Assembly: GCA_902761035.1 (NCBI GenBank) | Contig: CACWIW010000045.1 | Location: 1 to 39,179, forward strand | Direction: 5' to 3' | From: an uncultured bacterium | Lineage (GTDB): Bacteria > Verrucomicrobiota > Kiritimatiellia > RFP12 > UBA1067 | DNA length: 39,179 nt | The notes under the pieces: model-generated | Seen by the model: the letters and a program-made list of their open reading frames with translations, nothing else | Database searches by the model: none | What the model was told of the DNA's origin: nothing | Part shown: positions 15,248-24,028 of the stretch, in pieces | Layout: each line of letters opens with the position of its first letter | Numbering within the stretch: position 1 is the stretch's first letter | Position numbers and translations under genes: made by a program

Positions 15248-15906
15248 TCACGCAGAGGCGCAGAGAGGCAGAGAGCGCAGAGATGGTTTGTTTATAGAGA
15301 TGGGGTATAGAGATGTTTTCTCGGGATGAGGCATAGAGATGGGTTATGATGGTAGAGTTGGATGATCGTCGAATCCATTTACTACCCTGACATAGCCGTC
15401 GACCAGTTTCTCCATACCGAAGTTGATGAGCAATCCAAGAGGGAGATTCATTGCGATAAGATATGTCTTGACCTGCTTGAAAAACAGTGGATTCATCTTC
15501 TCCACGGCCTTTAGCTCAACAACAATCCTTCCATCCACAAACAGGTCTACCCTAAAAGCGTCTTCAAGCGTCATTCCTTCATATTCAAACGATACTTGCT
15601 TCTGTCGCTCGACCGTATGTCCGCGCATGACAAGTTCTGCTTCAAGCAATCTCTCGTAAACAGATTCCAACATTCCAGGCCCAAACCTTCGATGGACCTT
15701 TATTGCCGCATCAAGAATATCTCCTGTAATCTCATTATCCGTCATTTCCCAAATATCCTTTCTCTTAACTCACTCTCACTTAACTTCTTCTCTTTTTTCA
15801 GAACTCTCTCATAAAACTCTCTCTTCAGCAACTCTCTCATAAAACCCTCTCTTTCTCTTCAGCAACTCTCTCTCTGCGCTCTCTGCCTCTCTGCGCCTCT
15901 GCGTGA
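15248..15906. mobile_element. Candidate mobile unit: GxxExxY gene within perfect 36-bp inverted repeats
   Basis: Left end 15248-15283 (TCACGCAGAGGCGCAGAGAG...) and right end 15871-15906 are exact reverse complements over 36 bases. They enclose 587 bp containing one gene. Inside the right end is a pyrimidine-rich tract with two copies of CAACTCTCTCATAAAA-like sequence; inside the left end TATAGAGATG-like words repeat. I saw no clear target-site duplication. The end sequence resembles a GCAGAGGCGCAGAG repeat seen around many bacterial genomes. Whether the unit moves is inference. Confidence 0.55.
15344..15745 (-). CDS. GxxExxY protein (PD-(D/E)XK-like nuclease fold)
   Basis: A 133-residue protein with the name-giving motif GPGMLESVY at about 22-30 and a nuclease-like core FRVDLFVDGRIVVELKAVE (D...ELK, about 64-82). 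Later KQVKTYLIAMNLPLGLLINFG is typical of the family's end. The family is widespread and mostly uncharacterised, and the core suggests metal-dependent DNA cleavage. AAAGGA lies 10 bases before ATG 15745. Perfect 36-bp inverted repeats flank the gene, so it may depend on, or act on, those ends. Confidence 0.85.
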   Translation of the reverse strand: MTDNEITGDILDAAIKVHRRFGPGMLESVYERLLEAELVMRGHTVERQKQVSFEYEGMTLEDAFRVDLFVDGRIVVELKAVEKMNPLFFKQVKTYLIAMNLPLGLLINFGMEKLVDGYVRVVNGFDDHPTLPS

Positions 15907-15932
15907 AATTCATTCGCAGGGGGCATTCACCT

Positions 15933-17045
15933 TCACCCTACGATAAGTTTCCCCACTACAGGGATGCGACGGATTAGGACTCCCGCCGCCGAGGCGATGA
16001 CGTACGACACCACCGCCGTGGCAAATATCGTCGCAGGCGTGTTGCAGTGCGGACGTACCGCGTCGAACACTGCGAGCAGCACGAACATGTGCAGAAGGTA
16101 GGTGCCGTAGCTCGCCTCGGAGAGCGGACGCACTATCCACCGGTAAAACGCTCCGTCCGCCTTGATCTTCCGGACGAGCATGAACGCCGCGATTACCGCG
16201 ACCGCCACCCCCGTGGAGCAGTATTCGATGCTCATCTCCAGATCGACTGCAAACGCATACGGCTTCGCACACGGGAATTCTGGTATCCTAAGATAGAATC
16301 CGCCGCCCATGATGGCCGCGCCAGCCAGCCAGAGCGGAAGCGCCACGGCGAGCGTCCTCCGCCAGGAGAACTCGGGGGCGAACCGACGGAACCAGAAGCC
16401 GAGCAGCATGTAGCCGATGAAGCCGCTCACGTAGTGGAACATGCCGAACATGTTCCAAGGACACTCCCCGTAGAGATACGGCACGGCACCGAACGACGGA
16501 TCGCCGTAAAGAGCTGTCCACACGCGGCGCAGGTACGGAAACGTCGTCGTGACAAGCCAGAGGATCAGCCAGCCGCGCAGTTCGCGCTCCGTGACCTTCT
16601 CGGCCCACGGCGAAAGAAGCGGCATCAGGAGATACAGCCCGAGCAGCATCGGCACGAACCAGAGGTGTCCGCCGGCATCCGGGAAATTGAAGCACGCCTT
16701 GCCCCAGCTGTCGCCGAACCACCATACGTATGCGCAGACCCAGACTATAAACGGCACGAGGATGCGCGCAAGGCGTCGCCGGAAGAACTCGCTTGTCGGC
16801 TTCTTCAATGGGAATAGAAGATAGCTTGACGCCATCACGAACAGCGGCACGCACACGCGGCAGACGCTTTCTACGATCGAAATCCAGATAGCATCCCACT
16901 TGTTCGCGATGGACGTGATGTTCGGCGCCTCGCCGCCAAGGTAGAAGGGTTCGCTGGAGTGGATGACCATAACCATGAAGCAGGCTATGATCCGTAGCCA
17001 GTCCAGAAACACGATACGATTGCCGGTTGTCTTTTCTGTTTCCAT
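15933..17045 (-). CDS. Membrane acyltransferase (acyltransferase 3 family)
   Basis: A 370-residue multi-pass inner-membrane protein with about ten hydrophobic segments. The N-terminal IVFLDWLRIIACFMVMVIHSS carries the family's catalytic histidine (His24), and FFRRRLARILVPFIVW is the usual arginine-rich loop. These enzymes move acetyl or other acyl groups onto exported sugars, lipids or antibiotics. The target here is unknown and no polysaccharide genes are adjacent. ATG 17045 has only a weak upstream GGGAC. An extended -10 box lies 47 bases upstream. It diverges from the polyol dehydrogenase gene. Confidence 0.85.
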   Translation of the reverse strand: METEKTTGNRIVFLDWLRIIACFMVMVIHSSEPFYLGGEAPNITSIANKWDAIWISIVESVCRVCVPLFVMASSYLLFPLKKPTSEFFRRRLARILVPFIVWVCAYVWWFGDSWGKACFNFPDAGGHLWFVPMLLGLYLLMPLLSPWAEKVTERELRGWLILWLVTTTFPYLRRVWTALYGDPSFGAVPYLYGECPWNMFGMFHYVSGFIGYMLLGFWFRRFAPEFSWRRTLAVALPLWLAGAAIMGGGFYLRIPEFPCAKPYAFAVDLEMSIEYCSTGVAVAVIAAFMLVRKIKADGAFYRWIVRPLSEASYGTYLLHMFVLLAVFDAVRPHCNTPATIFATAVVSYVIASAAGVLIRRIPVVGKLIVG

Positions 17046-17092
17046 TTCAATGTCCCGTTTTTGGGGTTGGAGAAAGTGGGTTTACGGGAAAA

Positions 17093-17101
17093 ATTATATC
17101 A
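17093..17101 (-). promoter_or_regulatory. Extended -10 promoter of the acyltransferase gene
   Basis: The minus strand reads TGATATAAT, 47 bases before ATG 17045. It diverges from the plus-strand promoter at 17191-17220. Confidence 0.6.
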
Positions 17102-17190
17102 TAATTCTGAGTCCCTGTGAGTACATTCGCAACCCGTCATTAAACTGCGTGTCCGTTTTAAGCCGGCTAATAATTCCGTCTCAATCTGGC

Positions 17191-17220
17191 TTGATATGCG
17201 GGCGAAAAATCGGGTATAAT
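17191..17220 (+). promoter_or_regulatory. Sigma-70-type promoter of the polyol dehydrogenase-rarA unit
   Basis: TTGATA (17191-17196), an 18-base spacer and TATAAT (17215-17220). The 38-base leader contains AAAGGA before ATG 17259. Confidence 0.7.
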
Positions 17221-17258
17221 ATCGGCCACAGCCGAATCAGCAACAAGAAAGGATAAAG

Positions 17259-18872
17259 ATGAAACTGTCTCTTGAATCGATCGCCAATGACAAACAGTCG
17301 TGGGAAAAGGCCGGCGTGAAGCTGCCGTCGTTCGACATTGCCGCCATGCGCGCGCGTACCGAGTCCGAGCCAGAATGGGTGCATTTCGGCGCGGGCAACA
17401 TCTTCCGCGGTTTCATTGGTTCGCTTTCGCAGCGGCTGCTGGACGAAGGGCTTTCGCAGACGGGCATCATCGCCTGCGACACGTTCGACTACGACATCAT
17501 CGACCAGATCTACACCGCGCAGGACAACCTGACGCTCAACGTGTTGCTCAATCCCGACGGCACGGTGTCCAAGGAAGTGCTCGCGGGCGTCGCGAAGGGC
17601 GTCAAGGCGAACTTCGCGGACGCGGAGTCGAAGGACTACCTCAAGTCGGTATTCCGCGCGCCGTCCCTGAAGATGCTGTCCTTCACGATCACGGAGAAGG
17701 GCTATCAGCTGCGACAGACGAACGGCACGTACCTTCCGGTGGTGGAGGCGGACATGAAGGAGGGCCCCGAGGCAAGCCGGCACGCGATGTCCGTGGTCGC
17801 GGCGCTGCTGCTGGAGCGCTTCCGCGCCGGCAAGCTTCCGATCGCCGTCGTCTCGATGGACAACTGCTCGCACAACGGCGAGAAGCTCAAGGCGTCCGTT
17901 GTCGAGATGGCGAAGGCGTGGGTGGCGAACGGCTTCGCGCCGGCAGACTACCTCGCCTATGTGGAGGACGAGTCGGTCGTGTCGTTCCCCTGGTCGATGA
18001 TCGACAAGATCACGCCGCGTCCCCATCCCCGCGTTGTGGAGATGCTTGCGAAGGACGGCATCGAGGGCATGGAGCCGATCGTCACCTCCAAGAAGACGTT
18101 CATCGCCCCGTTCGTCAACGCCGAGAAGCCGCAGTACCTCGTAGTGGAGGACCGCTTCCCGAACGGACGCCCCGCGCTCGAGAAGGTCGGCGTTTACATG
18201 ACAGACCGCGACACGGTGAACAAGACGGAGAAGATGAAGGTCACGACGTGCCTCAACCCGCTCCACACCGCGATGTCGATGTACGGCTGCCTCCTCGGCT
18301 ACACGCTCATCTGCGAGGAGATGAAGGACGCAGACATCGTGAAGCTCGTCAAGCGCCTCGGCTACGTGGAGGGACTGCCCGTCGTGGTCGATCCGAAGAT
18401 TCTCTCCCCCAAGGCGTTCATCGACGAAGTGGTGAACGAGCGCCTGCCGAACGTGTTCATGCCGGACGATCCGCGCCGCATCGCCACGGACACGTCGCAG
18501 AAGGTGGGAATCCGCTTCGGCGAGACGGTCAAGAGCTACATCGCGACCGGACGCGACCTCAACACGCTCGTCTCGCTCTCGCTCGCGCTTGCGGGCTGGA
18601 TGCGCTACCTGCTCGCCGTCAACGACGCGGGCGAGCCGATGGAGGTTTCGGCGGATCCGCTCAAGGACGAACTGCAGGCGAAGCTTGCGGGAATCGCGTG
18701 GAACGATCCCGCGTCCTATTCGGGACAGCTCAAGCCCATCCTCGCGAATGCGTCCATTTTCGGAACCGACCTCACCCAGACGCCGCTTGCGGACAAGGTG
18801 GAAGGCTACTTCCTCCGTCTGCTCGAAGGTCCAGGGGCGGCCCGCCGTCTGCTGCAGGCCGAGCTGGCATAG
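17259..18872 (+). CDS. Mannitol dehydrogenase-family polyol/uronate oxidoreductase
   Basis: A 537-residue long-chain NAD(P)-dependent dehydrogenase that interconverts a sugar alcohol or aldonate and its keto form (mannitol/fructose, mannonate/fructuronate or similar). The N-terminal nucleotide-binding part has VHFGAGNIFRGFIG. The middle has VVSMDNCSHNGEKL, the catalytic block KMKVTTCLNPLHTAMSMYG with Lys, Asn and His of the family, and VDPKILSPKAFIDEVVNERLPN. Length and motifs are complete. Substrate cannot be fixed from sequence, so no gene symbol is given. It is 13 bases upstream of rarA and probably co-transcribed with it, an odd functional pairing. Confidence 0.88.
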   Translation: MKLSLESIANDKQSWEKAGVKLPSFDIAAMRARTESEPEWVHFGAGNIFRGFIGSLSQRLLDEGLSQTGIIACDTFDYDIIDQIYTAQDNLTLNVLLNPDGTVSKEVLAGVAKGVKANFADAESKDYLKSVFRAPSLKMLSFTITEKGYQLRQTNGTYLPVVEADMKEGPEASRHAMSVVAALLLERFRAGKLPIAVVSMDNCSHNGEKLKASVVEMAKAWVANGFAPADYLAYVEDESVVSFPWSMIDKITPRPHPRVVEMLAKDGIEGMEPIVTSKKTFIAPFVNAEKPQYLVVEDRFPNGRPALEKVGVYMTDRDTVNKTEKMKVTTCLNPLHTAMSMYGCLLGYTLICEEMKDADIVKLVKRLGYVEGLPVVVDPKILSPKAFIDEVVNERLPNVFMPDDPRRIATDTSQKVGIRFGETVKSYIATGRDLNTLVSLSLALAGWMRYLLAVNDAGEPMEVSADPLKDELQAKLAGIAWNDPASYSGQLKPILANASIFGTDLTQTPLADKVEGYFLRLLEGPGAARRLLQAELA

Positions 18873-18885
18873 GCACGTTGCGTCC

Positions 18886-20163
18886 ATGTCCAACTTTTCG
18901 TCAGAGCCGCTTGCCGCGCGGATGCGTCCGCGCACGCTCGAGGAGGTCGCCGGACAGGCGCACATCCTCGGGCCCGGCAAGCTGCTCCGCCGCGTGATCG
19001 AGGCGGACCGCCTCACGAACATCATCCTGTTCGGTCCGCCCGGCTGCGGCAAGACCACACTCGCGGAGGTTATCGCCAAGACAACGCGCCGCAACTTCGT
19101 GCGCTGCTCGGGCGTGGTCTCCAACGTTGCCGAAATCCGCAAGGTCTGCGACCGCGCGCGCAACGAGCTCGGCGGCATGGGCACGATCCTCTTCATCGAC
19201 GAAATCCACCGCTTCAACAAGGCGCAGCAGGACGTGCTCCTGCCCTACGTGGAGGACGGTACGGTCGTGCTGATCGGCGCGACGACGCACAACCCCTCCA
19301 TGTTCGTCAACACGCCGCTCACCTCGCGCTCGCTCGTCTTTGAGCTCAAGCCCCTCGCGCCGGCGGACGTGGCCGCCCTTCTCGACCGCGCGCTCGCCGA
19401 CCCCGACCGCGGCTACGGCAAGGTGCCGACAACGTTCGATCCCGACGCGCGGCAGTTCCTCTCCGAAATCTGCGACGGCGACGGACGCCACGCGCTCACC
19501 GCCCTCGAGGTCGCGGTGCGTTCCACGCCCGCCTCGGCGGACGGCGTGATCCACCTCACGCTCGACGTGATCCAGGAGTGCGTCCAGCGCCGGCAGGTGC
19601 AGTACGACAAGAAAGAGGACGGCCACTACGACACGATCAGCGCGTTCATCAAGTCGGTGCGCGGTTCCGATCCCGACGCCGCGATCTACTGGCTGGCGAA
19701 GATGATCGTGGCCGGCGAAGACCCGCGCTTCATCGCGCGCCGCCTCGTGATTCTCGCCTCCGAGGACATCGGCAACGCCGACCCGCGCGGACTCACCATC
19801 GCCGTGGCCGCGCTCCAGACGGTCGAGTTCATCGGCATGCCCGAGGCGCGCATCACACTCGCGCAGGCCACCACCTACCTCGCCACCGCGCCGAAGTCGA
19901 ACCGTTCCTACGAAGCGATCGCGAAGGCCATCCACGACGTCGAGACCGGCGCCGTGCAGCCCGTCCCCGAGCACCTCAAGAACGTCCACGTGAAGGCCAT
20001 CGGCGCGGAGGAGCACGACGGCTACAAATACCCGCACACCTACGCAGGAGCCTGGGTGGAGCAGTCCTACCTGCGCATCCCGGAAACATACTATCTCCCC
20101 TCAGATCAAGGCTACGAAGCCACGATCGCCAAGCGCATGGAATCTCTACGCGGTCACCGCTGA
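18886..20163 (+). CDS. rarA: RarA replication-associated recombination AAA+ ATPase
   Basis: A 425-residue AAA+ protein of the RarA/MgsA/WRNIP1 family, which acts on stalled replication forks. Residues 11-25 ARMRPRTLEEVAGQ are the family opening, with Walker A GPPGCGKTTL at 50-59, Walker B ILFIDEIHRFNKAQQD near 103-118, sensor-1 IGATTHNPS, and a C-terminal tetramerisation part with YDTISAFIKSVRGSDPDAAIYWLA and LASEDIGNADP. Length is typical. ATG 18886 is chosen because the conserved N-terminus begins just after it; the open frame further upstream overlaps the dehydrogenase. It converges on miaB with a 4-base gap. Confidence 0.93.
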   Translation: MSNFSSEPLAARMRPRTLEEVAGQAHILGPGKLLRRVIEADRLTNIILFGPPGCGKTTLAEVIAKTTRRNFVRCSGVVSNVAEIRKVCDRARNELGGMGTILFIDEIHRFNKAQQDVLLPYVEDGTVVLIGATTHNPSMFVNTPLTSRSLVFELKPLAPADVAALLDRALADPDRGYGKVPTTFDPDARQFLSEICDGDGRHALTALEVAVRSTPASADGVIHLTLDVIQECVQRRQVQYDKKEDGHYDTISAFIKSVRGSDPDAAIYWLAKMIVAGEDPRFIARRLVILASEDIGNADPRGLTIAVAALQTVEFIGMPEARITLAQATTYLATAPKSNRSYEAIAKAIHDVETGAVQPVPEHLKNVHVKAIGAEEHDGYKYPHTYAGAWVEQSYLRIPETYYLPSDQGYEATIAKRMESLRGHR

Positions 20164-20167
20164 CGCT

Positions 20168-21532
20168 TTACGCCAGCTCACCAATCAGTATCTGGGGGTG
20201 TGCTTCGCGGATGCGGACTTGCACGAGGTCGCCGATTCGCACGGGACGCGACGGCTCGAACACGACGATACGGTTGCCGCTGTCGCGTCCGCTCCAACGC
20301 GCGGCGTTGCGGAGGGACGGCCCCTCCACGAGCACCTCGCGCACGGTTCCCACGAGCCGGTCGTTGCGCGCCTGCCCGCGCACCTGCTGGTCCGCGAGCA
20401 GCACTTGGTCGCGCCGTTCCTTTTCCTCCGTCGGCACGTCGTCGGGGAGTGCCGCTGAGCGCGTGCCAGGACGCGGCGAGTACTTAAAGACGAACGCGTT
20501 ATCGAATCCCGCCTCCTCCATGAGGGAACGCGTCGCCTCGAAATCTCCCTCCGTCTCGCCGGGATACCCCACGATCACGTCCGTCGTCACGGCGAACTCG
20601 GGATCGAACGCACGCAGCTTTGCGACCGCCGCCAGGTACTCGGCGCGCGTGTAATGGCGACCCATCTCTTTCAGCACGCGGTCGCTCCCGCTCTGTACGG
20701 GCAGGTGCAGGTGGCGGCAGACCTTCGGGAAATCGGCGTAAGCGCACACGAGTTCGTCCGTGCAGCCCTTCGGGTGCGCGCTCGTGAAGCGGATGCGCGC
20801 GAGGCCGTCGATGGCGTTCAGCGCCTCAAGGAGACGCGGGAACGCCTCCGTGTAACCGCCGGGACTGGGCGGGTCGTCCGGACCCCACGCCGCATTACGC
20901 ACGCCGTAGCGGAGGACGCTCTGTCCGAGCAGGCACACCTCCTTCACGCCGCGTGCGGCGAGGGCGCGCACCTCGGCCACCACCTCGCGCGCAGGACGCG
21001 AGTATTCGTGTCCGCGCACGTCCGGCACGATGCAGTAGCTGCAGCGGTTGTCGCAGCCGAGGAGCACGGTCACGTAGCTCTGGAACGACGTACCGCCCAC
21101 GTGTGCGTCCATGCCCGTCGGCACCTCGTTGTCGTCCGGCAACTCAAGAATGCGCGTCTCACCCGCGAGACAGCGCTCCACAAGACGCGGGATCACGCCG
21201 AACCGACGCGGTCCCACGGCGAAGTCGAGTTTGGGAAGGGATTTGAAAACATCCGCGCCCATGCGTTTGACGGCGCAGCCCATAAGGCCCACGACCTTGA
21301 CATGCGGCGCAACTGTTTTGCCGCGCCCTTCCTTTGCGGCAATCAAGTTGCCGCATTTGCCCACGGCCTTGCGTTCGGCCATGTCACGCACGGTGCAGCT
21401 GTTGACGATCACGATGTCCACCTCGGATTCGTCGGCGGCCTTTTCATAACCGGCGGCGAGCATGAGGGCCTCGACGGCCTCGCTGTCGCGGACGTTCATC
21501 TGGCATCCGTATGTATGGACAAGGAATTTCAT
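20168..21532 (-). CDS. miaB: MiaB tRNA methylthiotransferase
   Basis: A 454-residue radical-SAM enzyme that adds a methylthio group to N6-isopentenyl-A37 of tRNA. The N-terminal methylthiotransferase domain starts MKFLVHTYGCQMNVRDSE with a cluster cysteine at 10, and the following NSCTVRD and GLMGCAVKR supply the other two. The radical-SAM motif is CDNRCSYCIVP, followed by GYPGETEGDFEAT. The C-terminal TRAM domain is GTVREVLVEG...QVRIREAHPQILIGEL. ATG 21532 is chosen because homology starts there; it overlaps the upstream SDR stop by ATGA. It is last gene of the minus-strand run. Confidence 0.93.
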   Translation of the reverse strand: MKFLVHTYGCQMNVRDSEAVEALMLAAGYEKAADESEVDIVIVNSCTVRDMAERKAVGKCGNLIAAKEGRGKTVAPHVKVVGLMGCAVKRMGADVFKSLPKLDFAVGPRRFGVIPRLVERCLAGETRILELPDDNEVPTGMDAHVGGTSFQSYVTVLLGCDNRCSYCIVPDVRGHEYSRPAREVVAEVRALAARGVKEVCLLGQSVLRYGVRNAAWGPDDPPSPGGYTEAFPRLLEALNAIDGLARIRFTSAHPKGCTDELVCAYADFPKVCRHLHLPVQSGSDRVLKEMGRHYTRAEYLAAVAKLRAFDPEFAVTTDVIVGYPGETEGDFEATRSLMEEAGFDNAFVFKYSPRPGTRSAALPDDVPTEEKERRDQVLLADQQVRGQARNDRLVGTVREVLVEGPSLRNAARWSGRDSGNRIVVFEPSRPVRIGDLVQVRIREAHPQILIGELA

Positions 21533-22182
21533 GGTTCGTCGAGAAGGAATTGTCCGCCATCGACTGGGATCACCGCGCCCGTGGTCGATTCGGCGGAAAG
21601 AAGATAGGCGACCGCGTCGGCAACTTCGGACGGCGCGGGGTGGTGTCCAAGGGGCGTCGCTCCGGCGCGTTCGTGGCATGTTTCGGGCGGCAACACGGGA
21701 CCGGGCGCAACGGCGTTCACGCGCACACGCCCCGCGAGGCGCAGGGCGTCCGCGCGCGTCGCATCGAGTAGTTCGCGCTTCGTGCGAAGGTAGGGCGTGT
21801 CGTTGTCACGCGCCGTACTGAGCGCGCGGCAGTCAACGATGTTCACGACCGCGCCGCCGCCGTGTGCTGCAAGCAGGTCGGTGAGTACGCGCGGCGCGTC
21901 CACGTTCACGGCACGGAGGCGCACGAGCACATCTGGGGAAAGTTCCAAATCGTGTGAAAATACGCCCGCATTGTTTACTATGGCACAGAGGTCGGGGGCA
22001 GCGGCACGCGCGGCGGCGAAAAGACGGGCGGGGCCGTCGGGTTCCGCGAGGTCGACCGCAAATGCGGCGTCGGGGGAGGTCCGCGAGGTGGCAATCACGT
22101 TCCAGCCGCGCGCGCGGAGCGCGTCGGCGATGGCTTTTCCGAGGCGGCGTGCGCCGCCGGTCACAAGAACGGTTCCGGACAT
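21529..22182 (-). CDS. Short-chain dehydrogenase/reductase
   Basis: A 217-residue SDR with a Rossmann fold. The cofactor loop VLVTGGARRLGKAIADAL is at 5-22, then NNAGVF, and the catalytic Tyr-x-x-x-Lys is in DTPYLRTKREL. The end ESTTGAVIPVDGGQFL is the usual SDR tail. The TGGARRLGKAI form resembles pteridine-reductase or folate-type SDRs, but substrate is not certain. The upstream SpoU gene stops 4 bases before ATG 22182, and the SDR stop overlaps miaB, so the three are co-transcribed. A longer upstream frame is only a shadow of the SpoU gene. Confidence 0.85.
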   Translation of the reverse strand: MSGTVLVTGGARRLGKAIADALRARGWNVIATSRTSPDAAFAVDLAEPDGPARLFAAARAAAPDLCAIVNNAGVFSHDLELSPDVLVRLRAVNVDAPRVLTDLLAAHGGGAVVNIVDCRALSTARDNDTPYLRTKRELLDATRADALRLAGRVRVNAVAPGPVLPPETCHERAGATPLGHHPAPSEVADAVAYLLSAESTTGAVIPVDGGQFLLDEP

Positions 22183-22186
22183 GGCA

Positions 22187-23044
22187 TCAGTGGTCGTGGT
22201 GTCCTTCGCCGTGCCAGGGGATGAACGTGGGCACCTGCTCGATGCCGGCGGCGATGCGCTGCCGCACCGCCTCATAGACGAGGATAGTGGTGGCGGCGGA
22301 GACGTTGAGCGAGTCCGCGAGGCCGAGCATCGGTATGCGCACGCGCAGGTCGGCCGCGTCCATCCACTTCGCCGTGAGACCGTACTGCTCGGCACCCACG
22401 GCGAGCGCCACGTTGCCCGTGAGGTCGACCTCGAAATGCAGTTTCTCCGCGTGCGGAGTGGCGGCAAGAATCTTGAAATCACGTGCCTTCAGCCAGGCAA
22501 TCGCCTCGTCGGAGGAGGCTTCCACGACGGGGACGGAGAAGAGCGTGCCCGTGGAGGCGCGCACGACGTTCGGGTTGTGGATGTCCGTCGTGCGGTCGCA
22601 CACGATCACGGCGCAGGCATGCGCGGCGTCCGCGCTGCGGAGAATTGTGCCGAGGTTGCCGGGTTTCTCGATCGACTCGGTCACGATCACGAGCGCGTGC
22701 GGGGGCAGATCGAGGTCTCCAAGGCTGCGTGCCACGTGCGGTCCCACCATCAGGAGGCCGTCGGGGCGGTCCTTGTAGGCCATTTTTAGGAACGCGGGCT
22801 TCGAGCAGGTAAACACCTCCGCGCCGCGAGCCGCGCAGTCCGCAACGAGCTGCGGTTCGTTCTCGTTCTTGAGGTAGAGGTCGGGACAGTGGAAAATCGC
22901 GTGCGGACGGTATCCGTTGTCAAGCGCGCGGCGGCATTCGCGGAATCCCTCCACGATCATCTCGCCAGTCTCCTCGCGGAACGCGCAGTTCCGCAGCTTG
23001 ACGACGTGCTTGATCTTCGGATTGGAGGTCGATGCGAGTTCCAT
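22187..23044 (-). CDS. TrmH/SpoU-family RNA 2'-O-methyltransferase
   Basis: A 285-residue SPOUT enzyme. The N-terminal substrate-binding part has STSNPKIKHVVKLRN and GEMIVEGFRECRRAL. The knotted SAM-binding domain carries motif 1 EKPGNLGTILRSADA, motif 2 LAVGAEQYGL and motif 3 IPMLGLADSLNVSAATTILVYEA. Such proteins methylate ribose in rRNA or tRNA; the target position is not readable. ATG 23044 is preferred to a TTG 12 codons upstream. It ends C-terminally in Gly/His (HGEGHHDH). It sits directly before the SDR and miaB genes, which suits an RNA-modification operon. Confidence 0.88.
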   Translation of the reverse strand: MELASTSNPKIKHVVKLRNCAFREETGEMIVEGFRECRRALDNGYRPHAIFHCPDLYLKNENEPQLVADCAARGAEVFTCSKPAFLKMAYKDRPDGLLMVGPHVARSLGDLDLPPHALVIVTESIEKPGNLGTILRSADAAHACAVIVCDRTTDIHNPNVVRASTGTLFSVPVVEASSDEAIAWLKARDFKILAATPHAEKLHFEVDLTGNVALAVGAEQYGLTAKWMDAADLRVRIPMLGLADSLNVSAATTILVYEAVRQRIAAGIEQVPTFIPWHGEGHHDH

Positions 23045-23076
23045 GTGCGGAATTGTTCCTAGGGGTGTGGCTAGTT

Positions 23077-23988
23077 TCAACGGCCGCCTTCGAGCAGTTT
23101 CCTCAACTCGTCGTCCTTCTCAATAGACCTTCTGTACTCGATGAGCTTGGGGTAGTCCTGTCGATTTTCGACAAGGTCATCGCAGACTTCACGGCTGAGA
23201 TAGACTATGCCCTTGCTGCGCAACGTGGCAAAAAGCCGCGCTCCGTCGTCCGCCTCGCGTATCGCGTCCGGCAGCACGGCCAGCAGGTTGCGTACGAGCC
23301 GCGGATCCACGGTCACGGGCGAATAGCGCGAGCCGAAGAAAATCATGTTACCCTCGCGGAGCTTCCTGTCGAAATAGGAACGCCGGTCGTTGATGCGCTT
23401 CAGGAGGGCCCGCGAATGCTCATTTGGCACAAACGACGCCTCTGCTTCCGCCTCTGCTTCGGAAAGCGCCGACATCTTTTGTGCAACGATCGGATGTGAT
23501 GACAGAGACGGTGTCGAGGTCGCCTCCGGCTCCGAAGCCGGAGATGGAGACGGAGACGGAGTCGAAGGAGCGTCGTCAAAGAGGTCATCCACGTTCTGAA
23601 TCACCACCGGGCTAGCCGGTGCCGGCGTTGTGCGCTGTGGTGCCACGGGCTGCGCAGCCGCAGCAGCCGCAGCAGTCGCCGCAGCAACAGCCTGCTGTGC
23701 CGCAATCACCCCGCTCTGCGTGGCTAGGAACGCCCGCCATGGCACCACCTGACCCGTGATCTGCGTGCCATGGTTGACGAAGATTGCCGTACCCGAACGC
23801 ATGAGGACGTAGGGAGGCTTCACGTAATGCCCGTTCACGAACACCATACCTGTGCGGATAAGCTTGCCCCTCACGGCTTTCAGGTACTTGTTGGCACCGG
23901 CAGGAACCTCTTCGAAGTCCCTGACCCCCGCTTCCGCAGCCACTACGAAAATGCCTATCAAGGCAATAGCCACACTCATTTTCTTCAT
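23077..23988 (-). CDS. Exported low-complexity protein of unknown function
   Basis: A 303-residue protein with a signal peptide (MKKMSVAIALIGIFVVAAEA). A small N-terminal domain (about 24-95, GMVFVNGHYVKPPYVLMRSG...) is followed by an Ala-rich stretch, a Pro/Ser/Thr linker with SPSPSPSP, and an EAEAEAEA run. A helical charged C-terminal domain ends it (about 195-303). The linker is encoded by imperfect hexamer microsatellites around 23448-23560 that can slip in frame. I do not recognise a family. AGGAGG precedes ATG 23988 by 9 bases. It lies between the TMEM43-like gene and the SpoU gene on the same strand. Confidence 0.75.
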   Translation of the reverse strand: MKKMSVAIALIGIFVVAAEAGVRDFEEVPAGANKYLKAVRGKLIRTGMVFVNGHYVKPPYVLMRSGTAIFVNHGTQITGQVVPWRAFLATQSGVIAAQQAVAAATAAAAAAAQPVAPQRTTPAPASPVVIQNVDDLFDDAPSTPSPSPSPASEPEATSTPSLSSHPIVAQKMSALSEAEAEAEASFVPNEHSRALLKRINDRRSYFDRKLREGNMIFFGSRYSPVTVDPRLVRNLLAVLPDAIREADDGARLFATLRSKGIVYLSREVCDDLVENRQDYPKLIEYRRSIEKDDELRKLLEGGR

Positions 23989-24028
23989 TTAACCATACCT
24001 CCTTCTTCTTAATACTTCCCGCACGCCG

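Noticed and set aside
17181..19220. 679-codon minus-strand frame opposite the polyol dehydrogenase and rarA
   Set aside because: Arg/His/Leu-rich shadow of two well-supported genes on the other strand, with no recognisable domain.
22183..22482. Longer N-terminus for the SDR protein
   Set aside because: The extension is out-of-frame SpoU coding sequence; the Rossmann motif begins just after ATG 22182.
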